Shown here: positions 35,608-46,179 of the stretch, piece after piece
Numbering within the stretch: the stretch's first letter is position 1
Layout of the letters: each line of letters begins with the position of its first letter
Assembly (NCBI GenBank): GCA_023159155.1
Contig: JAJNNX010000032.1
Location: 496,001-560,000, forward strand
DNA: 64,000 nt
Reading direction: 5' to 3'
From: Ustulina deusta
Taxonomy: Eukaryota > Ascomycota > Sordariomycetes > Xylariales > Xylariaceae
Program-made: the position numbers and the translations under genes
The notes under the pieces: generated by a model
Told to the model about the DNA's origin: nothing
Database searches by the model: none
The model's input: the letters and a program-made list of their open reading frames with translations, nothing else

Positions 35608-37085
35608 GATACCCATAGAATAATAAAAATTGTAATATCGCGTTTTCGTCATGGCTCGCTCTAATTCCCTTTTGCTTGAGACAGAGAAATGTATTGCAAA
35701 TTCACTAGTAACACAGAATCCACCCGGCGTGCCACAACTCTCCCCAACTTCATAACATAGGTATGAGAGGTTACCCCACGCAGCACACAGAGTTATGCTA
35801 TCATCATGATGTTTGTTAATTCTCGAGGATAACGTCACCTATACTTGTAGCAAGGTAGGTGACAGCCCTACCTGTACATGAGTAATGGGAAACACAAGTA
35901 AGCTACCGTGGTCGACTATATACCAGCAGCTCTTATATCTAGCTTCCCCGTAGATCTTTTTACATTTATGGGGGTATCCGACAAGCCCATTCATGCTCAC
36001 ACCTCGGGTTTCCGGGTTTCTATGTATTCCTGAGAAGGATGGAAACGCAGTTCTTCTCCCAGCATCCAGACTATACGCAAACAGCGAATAGATAATACAA
36101 GGGATACTAGATGTACCTCTTAGGAGTCGGCTGACTCACCGCCAAGCAAACACCATCATGTCTACATCTTCTTTGGAATGCTCGTCATACCGACATGGCG
36201 GCATAGTGTGATAGACACGGCGATCCTTGGATTCGATCTCTTAATCTAACATATTTGCTAGCAAAGTCAATTCCTCCTGCGCAGCGACCTCGGTGACGCA
36301 AAGATCTGCGTGTAAGCAACGGCGACGATTAATTTGTCTCCATTCCTATCTCCGCAGGCGATGTATATCGTGACCGAGAATAAAAAATCGCGCACGACAT
36401 ATTAGGGGGCAAAAACACCGACATGCTGACAATGCCGAGTCATCGTGAAGAGCGCCCCATGGCCGTGAACAAAACTTATGGCCGGATACGGAGTTGGATT
36501 ATCGGGGAAAGAGACAAACGACAAACAATGCCATTGCACGAGAGTTCGAAACTCTCGTATTAGGCGGCTCTCTGCCTAATGATACAACCCTTTCTTAACT
36601 CCTGTCCATGGGTCCTCAGGGAAAGCGGTGTCACAGGTGACACTGGTGACGTTGGTAATATTACCCAGAGTCTCTCACGTAATTTCGCGTGTCACTGTTT
36701 TGAGGTAAATTTGACGAAGTGGCTCCCGCAACATCCTTATAACTAGGAGTAGAAAGTTTCTTGAAGTTTGGGTACTGGGCGCCGGGAATCCCAACATGAG
36801 CCCACAAACGCAAGGACGTTCAAATTTCAGAGTCCACGAGAGGAACCTTCTCAAAAGCCGTCCTACCTATCGACGGAGGTGCTATAATCTGCTTGTATAA
36901 GTATGCCCATTTTTCGGTGTCATCTCACCGTAGCAGGATGCAATTCGGATTTCCATCTTTTTTCAAGAGCATACATATGTCGTCAAGCTACTTTTTTTGT
37001 TTCTCCGACATCCCATCGTTAACTTAGCTGATACAAGGACCCAGCCGCGAAAAGAAACCACACGCATCTGCCTCATACCAACGCA
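35608..37085. other. intergenic region with tandem hairpins
   Basis: No gene is supported. Two adjacent inverted repeats occur at 36538-36580: a 9-bp stem with a 3-nt loop (ACGAGAGTT/AACTCTCGT), then a 7-bp stem (ATTAGGC/GCCTAAT) with an 8-nt loop. Confidence 0.5.
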
Positions 37086-37367
37086 ATGTCTGCTGCCACG
37101 CGTATAAGTCTCAGGCTCTACGAGCTGAGAGCGAAATCGGAAAAGGGGGAGCAGAAGAAGAAGAAGAAGAAGAAGAAGAAGGCGGGGGATGAGAAGATTA
37201 GTGACGAGAAGGACAACGAGTGGGAGCAGAAGCAGGAGCAGTATGAGGATACTAGGGATGAGGAGGACTCGGAATGGGAGCCGGAGCGGAACGAAACCAA
37301 GACTAAGAGGAAGGGTAAAGGTAAGAGGAAGAGTAAGGATAAGGGAAAGGAAAAGAAACACGCATGA
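37086..37367 (+). CDS. small Lys/Glu-rich hypothetical protein
   Basis: A 93-residue frame starts MSAATRISLRLYELRAKSEKG, then turns into runs of Lys, Glu and Asp (KKKKKKKKK; KRKGKGKRKSK). The Lys run is coded by an AAG/GAA microsatellite at about 37154-37183. Such highly charged frames arise by chance in purine-rich DNA, so it may not be a gene. The basic tail would act as a nuclear signal if translated. No neighbour gives context. Confidence 0.28.
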   Translation: MSAATRISLRLYELRAKSEKGEQKKKKKKKKKAGDEKISDEKDNEWEQKQEQYEDTRDEEDSEWEPERNETKTKRKGKGKRKSKDKGKEKKHA

Positions 37368-38752
37368 AGATTGGCGAGCACGACGATGTCGATATCTTTG
37401 GATATCTGTTGGCTATGCCTTGGGGCCAGTCGCACGGATGGCTAGAGCTAGTCGTTTAGATCTGGGAAGGGGAAGGGGCGAAGTTTCGTCTGGGTTATTT
37501 CTGTTATATGTTGAAGAGAAGAGATAACAGACCTAGGTTAGGGTCTTTAGCGCACCACAGCCGCAGATCTATCGGTGGGCTATGGTAGCGGTGGCGAAGT
37601 TGGATACTACAGACGCGGTCACCACAACATCACACCTATAACGACAGATGATCAATACAAGACATTCACTTCTACTTGCATGCCATCACTTATATCCAAC
37701 AATTAAGAGTCTTATCGTCACCTCAAACTATCGATTGAATAGCTACCAGCCTGAATGAGTGATCAGTATGGAAAAACCGACTAACACTACCAACAGAAAG
37801 GCACTTCATGTGCCGAGATTTAGCGTTGCTAGTGTCGCTAAGAGTTAGGTACTAGTCTGGCTATTAAGGATGACAGCTGGATTGCCTGTGGTTACCTTCG
37901 CTGTCATTTTCACGGTCCCAGGAAGTCGCTCAAGTCATGCTGTTCTGTGGTGCATACTGAAATCTGTTTTAGAATAAAACGGCCTAATTTTTAGTTATTA
38001 CAGTATAATTATGGTAATACCCGGCCGTCGTGTAATGGAAATTATGTAATTGCAAAAGCGGGTCCAGCTCAGGACCGGGGTCGAACTGACGACCTTAGTG
38101 CAGGTACGTACCCTTTGAGTCAGGTGACCTTAAGTCACATGACCTTGCATGGTCCTCGGCTATGTGGACTCCGCCGACAGGCTGCCGTAGATCCTCTCTT
38201 CCTTTCAATATCATGATCTTCTTTCGCACCCATACATCTTCATTATCACTCAGGTGCGATTCTGTTCCAAATGTAAGCAAGATAATGTCAACAGTTACGG
38301 AATCAACAACACTGACAACTTAGAATGACGAGTCATGATGTTGTATATTGTTGTTCTAGATGTGTCACTCTTGCCAGGTACTGACGTTCTATGCCTACAG
38401 CCCTGACATCCAACATATTCTTTCGGAATCCGCTTGGTTACCCAAACACATGGCCGACAATTCAAGGTGCATTCAGGGCGCCATATCTCTCCTCGATCTA
38501 GCAATTACCGACTTACACCAATATCGTCTCCTCCTACCAAGAGGCTATGAGCAGCCGCCCCATAAAGTGCTAACAGTACTATATCTTGAAAACATACCGA
38601 AGTAGGGCGCCGCGGATTAATATCCGGGCCGCGCCAGGAGGTTAACCAGCTACCTACCAACTGGGCATCACCACGGATGAGACAATCAAGCAGGCAGCCA
38701 ACAAACAGGATCGCTAAATTTAACCCCAATACATAAATGACACAAATCGTCG
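37368..38752. other. intergenic region, no gene supported
   Basis: No convincing frame. A tRNA-like region at 38023-38094, with GGCCGTC and GACGACC at its ends and a 72-nt span, lacks a consistent anticodon or T arm and is not called. Confidence 0.45.
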
Positions 38753-39796
38753 ATGGCAAAAATGAGCAGCGCAGACATTGTTGCGGACGTTGAGATGCAT
38801 GCCAATGCAATTCTACAAGTGTGTTCGTATCATCGACGAGACTTTGATCTTGTCGTGATCCGTTCGCGCCCACACGAAATGCAGAGAGTTCAGGCGTCTC
38901 TTCAGTCGGCCTTTAAGACGTTACCGACCGCCAATATGAGGATCTTGGATTGTCTACCACTGGAACTTATGACATTAGTCCTCCACAATCTCGACCTTCG
39001 TTCTTTTTTTTCCTTCCGTCAAGTGAACCGGCAATCTCGCATTATATCAACTGGCCTATGGGAATATAAACTCGTCTCCCAGCATGGATTAGAGGGCTTG
39101 CGAGGTCTATTACGCGCCCAGCTCGCTCCTTACTTCACTATAAGCGACCTTTACCGGTCTCTTACCACTGATAAATGCTCGACCTGTGGCGCTTTTGGAG
39201 GGCACTTGTTCCTCTTCACTGCCGAGAGATGCTGTTTTGATTGCCTCTTATCTTCGCCCCACTATCGTGTCCTCGCTTTATCTACTTTCGCTAAACTCGC
39301 ACGTCTATCTTTAAGTCAAGTCAATCGTTTATTAGGGATAAAGTTGCGGACCGTGCCTGGCATTTATAATATGCTAGAAAGACTAGTAAAAAGGCCAACG
39401 TATTTAGTATTTGAAAAAAAAGCCACACAGATACTGCTTACTACTAAAGCTATTGGAGAAAGTGCGGTTTACAACTTAGGAAGCCGTAAGGAGCAAGAAA
39501 ACCAACGCTTTATGACAGCTACGGCATATCCATACTATAGCTTGGAGGATGCTAAACTGGAGCGTGGTGTCAGCTGTAAAGGCTGCCAAATTCGTCATCA
39601 ACTCCTATACGATGTTATCATCACTCAAGATCGGGTTTTTTCGACACGCGGCTTCTTGTCTCATTTCTCACATTGTGTAGAAGCACAAAATCTTTGGACC
39701 GAGAGCGAAAAGGGTACACGACGTATCAACGAGCCGCAGATTACTCGCGGCTGTGGCTATTTCAAAAAGCTGGGTTCTGATGGGCGGCCTGCATAA
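38753..39796 (+). CDS. F-box protein with Cys pairs
   Basis: A single exon of 347 residues. An F-box spans about residues 62-100 (RILDCLPLELMTLVLHNLDL then FRQVNRQSRII), so it probably recruits a substrate to an SCF ubiquitin ligase through Skp1. A CxxC pair (CSTCGAF) and CCFDC near residues 143-165, plus CKGC near 280, suggest a metal site, a layout frequent in lineage-expanded ascomycete F-box proteins. Two possible starts exist, ATG 38753 and ATG 38762 (MSSADIV); the first is used here. The gene lies at the edge of the repeat-rich region and has no partner gene. Confidence 0.8.
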   Translation: MAKMSSADIVADVEMHANAILQVCSYHRRDFDLVVIRSRPHEMQRVQASLQSAFKTLPTANMRILDCLPLELMTLVLHNLDLRSFFSFRQVNRQSRIISTGLWEYKLVSQHGLEGLRGLLRAQLAPYFTISDLYRSLTTDKCSTCGAFGGHLFLFTAERCCFDCLLSSPHYRVLALSTFAKLARLSLSQVNRLLGIKLRTVPGIYNMLERLVKRPTYLVFEKKATQILLTTKAIGESAVYNLGSRKEQENQRFMTATAYPYYSLEDAKLERGVSCKGCQIRHQLLYDVIITQDRVFSTRGFLSHFSHCVEAQNLWTESEKGTRRINEPQITRGCGYFKKLGSDGRPA

Positions 39797-40504
39797 CATC
39801 TTGCAACGAGCTCTCCTTAGGCTCCCCCTAGTGAACAAATAGTAATATTTCTCACTACCTAGTAGCCGACTTTATTTATCCTCAATGCTCGATTGGTATA
39901 ATGCATCCTCAGGTTGTTGCACTTGCTGGATGTAATGGCAGCCAGGCTCGCGGACGCCTTCGCCTTGCTCCGCCACAAATACTAGCCATATCAAACCACA
40001 GGTATCTGAAGTCTTCAATGCACTAAGACCATACAGAACCATTCAACTCTTTTCTTCTTCAGCTTAGAATCTTCGTCTATAGCGCCAATAAACCATCTCT
40101 CATGCCGCTTACATTCTGGCCGTGACACTATTCTAAGCTCTCCATTTCGTCGCTGTGCCGAGCGATCAATAAATAAGGCATAACCATCCATTTACGTCGA
40201 TGCGACCGACGAAAATAAAGCACGACTCGGACCAGACCAGACCTTGGATCGGCATCAGTCTATGTGCCCCCAAGAAAAACCTATCCGCCAGCTAGCCGAC
40301 AATCAGACCGGCTTAGATCGACGCCCGCGGAAAACCGACCTGGTACAGCAGAAGACCACGTGCCTCTCGAAGAACAAGACCAGACGGCAGAGGCTCCCCT
40401 AGAGTCCTCGAAAAAATAGAGGAAGACCCAGACTAAGACTTAGACGACAGAGAGTCATAGGTGACAACAGCAACGATGGCCGAGATGAGCTCGAAAGGCT
40501 TAGG
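39797..40504. other. spacer leading into a gypsy gag fragment
   Basis: The first 300 bases are the 3' flank of the F-box gene. From about 40200 onward the sequence is GC-normal and partly open in the gag frame, probably the 5' part of the decayed retrotransposon. No LTR border was recognised. Confidence 0.4.
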
Positions 40505-41165
40505 ATGGAATTGGCTCAAGTCAGGAGCCTCTTGAACAACCGAAACCCGCGTGAAGAGACTGCGCTGGAGGAAGACCGCTTCCAACGGGAAGCCATGGTT
40601 GAAAGTGCTTTCGGAGGGAACGCATTCAAAGCCACAGGTATGGCAGTATGGGATGCGTTCAAGAAGTTCGAAGGACGTGACGGGCCCAACCCATGTATAG
40701 TGATAAAGCTAAAGCCCGAGCCGAGAACCCGACCAAGTTCGACGGCAATGAGAAGACCTTCGACAGCTTCATCCAAGGACTGTCAGACAAGTTCGAAGAA
40801 GACGTGGCTATCTTCCGAACTGAAAAGAGCCGCATGATGTACCTGATGAGGCTCCTGGAAGGCGGTGCAGCGCGCTCGATTGAGACACGCTACATGTCAA
40901 AAACGCGTCCATTCTCGTGCCTCGCGGAAATGATTCAAGTGCTTGAGGCCCTGTACCATGATCCCAACCAAGCCTCTGCTGTTCGTGATGAGCTCAGCCG
41001 ACTGAAGTTCCGACCTGGCAAAGACAAGCCTATTCACCAGTTCATCGCGGAGTTCAGCTCACTAGCCCAGAAAGCCAAGATCCCAGAAAAGGATTGGAAG
41101 CAGACTCTGTGGGAGCACATCCCGTCGACGCTAGACACTCACTTACTGCGAGCGCACTGGTTTTG
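40505..41165 (+). pseudogene. Ty3/gypsy gag fragment, frameshifted
   Basis: The frame 40505-40700 reads MELAQVRSLLNNRNPREETA and then AFKKFEGRDGPNP. After a +/-1 shift near 40693 it continues NPTKFDGNEKTFDSFIQGL, MMYLMRLLEGGAARSIE, FSCLAEMIQVLEALYHDPN, KFRPGKDKPIHQFIAEFSSL and EKDWKQTLWEHIP. This is the retrotransposon gag capsid region of Ty3/gypsy elements. Homology stops near 41150, where a 14-bp tandem repeat begins. No pol follows. It is not RIP-like in composition, unlike the 7.5-17 kb element, so it is a different family or age. Confidence 0.75.
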
Positions 41166-41197
41166 GTCGAGAGGTTTTGGTCGAGAGGTTTTGGCTC
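41159..41197. repeat. 14-bp tandem repeat
   Basis: The unit GGTTTTGGTCGAGA occurs twice in tandem, followed by a partial third copy. It marks the end of the gag homology and shifts the frame of the minus-strand fragment beside it. Confidence 0.75.
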
Positions 41198-41418
41198 GTA
41201 GTGCTTGCCGAAGGTCTTACCGCCAAATAGACCTTGCTGTCAGTAGCTGCGAAGATCGCTGTGCTTAAATTAGCAATTGAAAGATCAACGATCTCCTTGG
41301 CTAGAGCTTTTTGCCCTTAGAGAGGGCCCTTGTCGGAGATAATAAGGAAGCTATCTAGCATCTCTACAAACTTGGCAAGTCTCCCTTCTATTTCCCACTT
41401 CTTGGCATGCGCTGTTAG
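41170..41418 (-). pseudogene. decayed minus-strand coding fragment, unidentified
   Basis: The minus strand reads HAKKWEIEGRLAKFVEMLD, SFLIISDKGPL, a stop, then GQKALAKEIVDLSIANL and STAIFAATDSKVYLAV. The helical, charged composition and the single stop suggest a real protein that has decayed. I do not recognise it; an ORF1 of a retroelement is possible. No boundaries are certain. Confidence 0.35.
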
Positions 41419-41968
41419 TGCACTGCTAGAGGGCTAGAGGAATTAGTGACCGTTTTTGCGCATTTGCCTATCTGCGCACTAACAACCCAGACATGCCGCC
41501 TTCAACACCACCCGGCTTTCCACCGTGATGGCGTTGCGTTAAGGCAACCTACCCAAGGGGGATAATGCATTGGCCGCGTCTGTACGGCAAAACAGACAAC
41601 GTCACCGACGACTTCGATAAGCATCCGTTCCCAGCACCAATCCCCCATACACGGATCGACTCCGCCTTATCGAGTCAGTGATGGACGATGGAATTACTGG
41701 GAGAGTTCGCCATCGTCCATCGCAAACACCAAGTCGGTGCATATACGTCGATCGAAGTTGCCAGGCTCCAGAAGTCCTGACATTCGATACTATATGGACA
41801 CTCTGCGGCTTACGAAGACGACGACGGGCATCGTATAGGCCTGCATGTGAGCGGCTTTGAATGTAGATAAGACACAGATTCCTCCACAACCCTGCGATGT
41901 ATCGCTCTAGGAGGCGTGGTTTGCCCTAATGAGGGACGGTCCCCACGTTCAATATCAATCAAATCAAA

Positions 41969-42370
41969 TCAATCAGCTTCTACAAACTTGGAAACCACCT
42001 GCTTAATATTTTCTGGTTTCCGTAGCATGTCATCGAGCTGGGGTCCGAGTGTCTCGCGAGCGATCCGCTTATATAGTCGCGGAGCTTATTTTCCTTTGAG
42101 GTCGAGGAGCGAGTAAGCGTTCTTATGCCTTTTCCTGGCTCGTTGATTATCGAACGTAATGGGGGATGAGAGACCTTGCTCCCGCGTGTGCGGTATGTCC
42201 TTTTCGTTAAGCTGGTTCCGCGTCAGCGTAATAACATCGCCCGTCATCATAGTGGGCACCCAAAAGTGCCAGCCGTAATCGCCAAGCTTGGTATTTAGGT
42301 CGGAAAACGCGGATGTTAAGGTTTTTAGTGGATCGCACACGTTGGCACTAACAGTACCTTGCGCACGGAT
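41969..42370 (-). pseudogene. C-terminal fragment of an unknown protein with one stop
   Basis: The minus strand reads TSAFSDLNTKLGDYGWHFWV, ITLTRNQLNEKDIPHTREQG, SPITFDNQRARKRHKNAYSL, LDLKGK, then TAA at 42088-42086, and continues in the same frame with APRLYKRIARETLGPQLDD and VVSKFVEAD to a TGA at 41971-41969. Good composition on both sides of the stop argues for a recently broken gene or repeat ORF. The upstream part of the protein is not found nearby. The family is not recognised. Confidence 0.45.
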
Positions 42371-42595
42371 GAAAATTGAAGGAAAGGTGGCTACTGTTTA
42401 CGGACTCAAGCAGCAGGTTGGTAAAACCAGCCTTACTGTCACAATCCCAATGCTGGCTCTCAATATTGACTTATTGTTACTGCACAAGGGGAAAAGAGAT
42501 TTCTCCTTGTCCTCTGGGCTCCAAGCTAATGCATAGCGTTACTGGCATCCGAAGATATTCCGTACTAGCAAACCGTGACACTTACCCGCTCTGAT

Positions 42596-42925
42596 TGTCA
42601 GGTGTATATTGTAGGCAGGTACGGCCTAGGGTATGTATATATAGAGTACCTAGTTACAGTGCTAGGACACTAGGTCCCCTCCATCACCTCTAGAACTTCA
42701 ATACAACACAAAGACCATTCTTGCTACATATATGCTCCAGAGTGAAGCGGACCGCTAGTAGGTCGCAGGTAGGACGCAGGTAGATCGGGGGTATAGACCC
42801 TAGGGGTAAGAGCTCAATGGTATTGATTCCTGTCCCGGGGAGAGTTCTCCCCTTATATAGACACAAGTCTAAAGAATCTAGCCCGAAGGGCACTAGCTAA
42901 CCTCCTGCGACCCTTGAACCTGACA
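42596..42925. repeat. probable solo LTR
   Basis: A 330-bp segment begins TGTCAGG and ends CCTGACA, giving the TG...CA ends and short inverted terminus typical of LTRs. Flanking pentamers are CTGAT and CTCAT, an imperfect 5-bp target duplication. A TATATAG word lies inside near 42855. No second copy is in the window. Confidence 0.5.
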
Positions 42926-43113
42926 CTCATGCCTTAGAAACTCAGATACGGGTCAGGTATATAAGTAAACAATCATGCCATTCGAAAGTACCTGTTAGTT
43001 TGCTTCTACCTAAGATCATCGCATATCCTTACTACCTCTGTCCTCCATACATAAAAAGTCCGACTTGAAGTGCAAAAGATGTTTCGAAAGCGTTGCTGAC
43101 TCATGAACGCTCC

Positions 43114-43707
43114 CTACTCCTCTGGGTCCGAAAAGTACTTCTTCGCAGCTGTCGGATAAACCAGGTGCCCCGCGCAATAGTTGGTCGAAATCTTTTCCAC
43201 CTTCTTCTGGATAGGCCTGCATTTTATATTCATGTTCGAATCCTTTGCTTCCTGACACTGCACAAACTCCGACACCTTAACGCATTCGCATAGGTATTTG
43301 ATCATTATATTTTTGCACATGGTGGATGGTCTGCTCTGAATACTATCAGCCATCATGGCCGAACAGGTATTATAAGGAACACTTACAGTGACTCGAGGAG
43401 AAATCTCTAGATAGAAACAGAACGATGTTGGGAGTAATCTCGCAACGCGATCTGGACCTTGTGAGATTTCGGCCTGAGAATGAGCACATTTAACAGGAAC
43501 ACTCACTCGGATTATCATGAAATGGGGTCTTGGATCTGAACGCAAGTGTGATGCTTCTTTTTTTGAACAACAACGATTGAAGAGGGAGGAGTTTTGGCAT
43601 TTATAGACGAACAGAACTTGCTTCGGTAGCCCGTCTCCTACCTGAAGCCTTACTCTTTCAAGAAGTTCCAAGGCAGATTCCAAGGTTGACCAAAACTCGC
43701 AGTGCAT
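43114..43707 (-). CDS. small Cys-rich hypothetical protein
   Basis: The minus-strand frame from ATG 43707 (MHCEFWSTLESALELLERV) has 197 residues. Its last 68 residues, from Met at 43320, read MCKNIMIKYLCECVKVSEF, QCQEAKDSNMNIKCRPIQ and NYCAGHLV. This CxC...C...C...C pattern after an initial MC resembles a family of short Cys-rich fungal proteins. An alternative model uses only that 68-residue frame, or splices out a GTAAGT...CAG segment just upstream. Function unknown. Coding status is plausible, the extent uncertain. Confidence 0.42.
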   Translation of the reverse strand: MHCEFWSTLESALELLERVRLQVGDGLPKQVLFVYKCQNSSLFNRCCSKKEASHLRSDPRPHFMIIRVSVPVKCAHSQAEISQGPDRVARLLPTSFCFYLEISPRVTVSVPYNTCSAMMADSIQSRPSTMCKNIMIKYLCECVKVSEFVQCQEAKDSNMNIKCRPIQKKVEKISTNYCAGHLVYPTAAKKYFSDPEE

Positions 43708-44255
43708 CGCATCAGATAGCCCGCCAGAAGGCCAGAAAAGGGGCCGGCGCTTGGCCGAGCAAATATCATCGCTGGTTGTTGGGCGGGTGCAGAGAATAGT
43801 CTTCCAAAAGTCAATGAGTCGAAGTCGAGGCTATAACGTTGGTAGTTGGTCGTACCAACTGTGTCTGCTGCGCCCTGGACAGTGTCCTCTCATTGGACCA
43901 TCTAGCCGCTTGTGTGGAATGCTAAGTACGTAATCAAGCTAGCCAACAGCGACTAGCAAACTGTAACCAACAGAAGTAACCTCAATCGTAACTAGCAACT
44001 GCAACTGCAACCAACGATTCATTTCGCCGCATAGGCCTTGGATTCTATCGGGCTGTGCTTCCCTGCCTCGGTTGCGATGGCAAGGCGTATTTGAGTGCTT
44101 GGCTTATTATATGGATCTTCCATTTTACTAACCCCACGATTGCCCTATTTTGCAGGCTCTCTTTCGTCTTTACTCACCATCTTCGACTTTACTCACCTTT
44201 CTGAAACTTTACTCGCCCTCTTTTCATCGTCCCATCATTAAAGATACCGTCAACT
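43708..44255. other. promoter region between divergent genes
   Basis: A 548-base divergent spacer. Pyrimidine-rich repeats of the CTTTACTCACC type at 44165-44215 precede the kinase-like start and probably form its 5' UTR. Confidence 0.5.
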
Positions 44256-45089
44256 ATGGAGCTTCCTCGGCTAATATCTATGGAGGTTTCCAGGAACGGC
44301 AGATGCGACTGTTACTATCGCATCCTCGCCAACCGAAGCGTCAGATATATCACCATTAAGGCCGGCGCCCTTAACGCTGAGGCGTTGGACGATATGCCCC
44401 TTGATTTCCAGAGTATTCTCCCTGCCCTCCCCTACGACGAATACACGTGGAATTCAGCGTGTATCACTCGTGATCCCTCGTCCGGTCAACTAGAAGCGAC
44501 GTTATCGTTAGCCGAGTTACCTGGCGTGGAAACAATATGGCATCCACGTATAATCGACTCTCTTGATATCGAACGCACCAAGCGCCTTACTCTGCTGGCG
44601 CAAGAATGCAAATACAAAACAGAATCCTCGCCAAAAGGAGCGGTTGCTAAGATGGCGCGCTTCTATTGGGAGGTCCAATACATGGAGGCCGAGACTCGTA
44701 TGTACCAGGTCCTTGAGGGCCAAGGCATCGCTCCCGAATTCCTCGGGCATGTCCATGAGGCCGGCAGGGTCATCGGGTTCCTCCTGGAGAAAGTCGTGGA
44801 CGGGCGGAATGCCGAGTCATCCGATCTGGAGGTCTGTAAGGCGACTTTACGCCGTTTTCACGCGCTGGGATTCGTGCACGGGGACTGCAACAAATACAAC
44901 TTCATTATACGCCCGGCCGGCCGGGCTGTTCTTATTGATTTCGACCACTCCAAGCCTTGCACCGACCCCGCCCTGATGGAGGCGGAGATCGCGAGCTTGG
45001 AGGGGCAGTTGGCTGAGATGACAGGTCGTGGTGGTGGGCTCATGCCTTTCGGCGAGGGAGACAGCGATGGAGAGGAACCTGGTATGTAA
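44256..45089 (+). CDS. protein kinase-like / phosphotransferase-like protein
   Basis: A single exon of 277 residues. The C-terminal half has a kinase-like catalytic core: ETRMYQVLEGQGIAPEFLGH, GFLLEKVVDGR (hinge-like), HGDCNKYNFII at residues 208-218 (catalytic HxD with metal Asn) and LIDFDHS at 226-232 (DFG-like DFD). A clear Gly-rich loop and Lys are not evident, and the first 110 residues are unlike kinases. Fungal proteins of this type are often mislabelled alpha-galactosidase A. A phosphotransferase role is inferred from the motifs; the substrate is unknown. An acidic tail (GEGDSDGEE) ends the protein. Confidence 0.72.
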   Translation: MELPRLISMEVSRNGRCDCYYRILANRSVRYITIKAGALNAEALDDMPLDFQSILPALPYDEYTWNSACITRDPSSGQLEATLSLAELPGVETIWHPRIIDSLDIERTKRLTLLAQECKYKTESSPKGAVAKMARFYWEVQYMEAETRMYQVLEGQGIAPEFLGHVHEAGRVIGFLLEKVVDGRNAESSDLEVCKATLRRFHALGFVHGDCNKYNFIIRPAGRAVLIDFDHSKPCTDPALMEAEIASLEGQLAEMTGRGGGLMPFGEGDSDGEEPGM

Positions 45090-46179
45090 GCAGTAGTACA
45101 ATTATAATCTAGTCACTCATTATCTCGACAGTTACTCAACCAAGCCTAAGACTAACTCTTTAGAACTCTTAAGGAAAACATTCTATTATAATACCAGAGC
45201 TACTTAATAGCTTAGAGCATCACGCGATTACTGTTGGAATGGCATACAGATACTTCGTATTTTAGCTATGAAGTGATAACTGGAACATTGCTCTTAGCTA
45301 AAGTGCTAATAAGACATTGGCGGTGATCGCCACTATCCCTTGCATGCGGAACTTGCCTGTATGCCCCGTGTATAATAGCATGCCCGTTTCTTCTTTCTCT
45401 CTCGTTCTTGTTAAACAGACATGAATGATTTTTAATGAAATAAAACTTCATTGTTACGGTACTGTAAACACTAATCAACAATTACTCTCTTGTCTACTTG
45501 GTTACATTATCGAATTGAGCCTTTAGGTTTAGGAGGTAACTGTCTACCTTACAAAGCTAGGTCGTAATCGTAAACACATAGTAGAACAATATTGGCTTCA
45601 TTTACAAACAGGAACGCCTTCCTCGAGAGTTGCTTGGTAGGTCCGTTCTTTACAGTTTGGAATTTTTCAGATGAACTTTTGTAAAAAAGGGGCCTGGCAC
45701 CGGCTAAAAGCGGCGTGGCTTAGCTTAGCATCTTAGATAGTTTAGTTCAATTGGAAGTTACATCGTGGTAAAACGCCAGGCTACATTCAGGGTTGCTGTA
45801 ACAATTCCGTTTTTGCTGCCATCTGTGGCTAGGCAGGGCCCTTCCTCCTATTGGCTTGCTGATCTGGGGGAGGTGACCTACCTCGGCTTGTATTAGGTAC
45901 TGTACACAGGTCGGCCGTGTGCACCCTGCCCCACGGTTGCCTCGCCGCCTTGCATACATAGTATAGTACCACCACGATCTGCAACCAGTACGAAACCTGG
46001 ACTACGGACCAGAACGATACTCGGACTAGGCCCAGGTCACAGACTAGTACAATATTCGAACCAGTACAGTTGTGGATCCCGTATTACCAGTCCAACCACA
46101 AAGGAACGAGGGCGCTATAGGAAGTATGTGTACGCGAGGAAGGTGGGTGTTAATAAGGCTTCTATCGATATGATCAGGG
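45090..46179. other. intergenic region, repeat-rich
   Basis: No gene is seen. A 24-base segment at 45703-45726 recurs in similar form at 47041-47064, so the LINE remnant lies between two copies. Confidence 0.45.

Noticed and set aside
38023..38094. 72-nt tRNA-like segment with GGCCGTC and GACGACC ends
   Set aside because: The acceptor-like ends pair with one mismatch and a D arm can be drawn, but no anticodon stem or T arm forms at the required positions. On the minus strand the B-box-like word also lacks a paired T stem.
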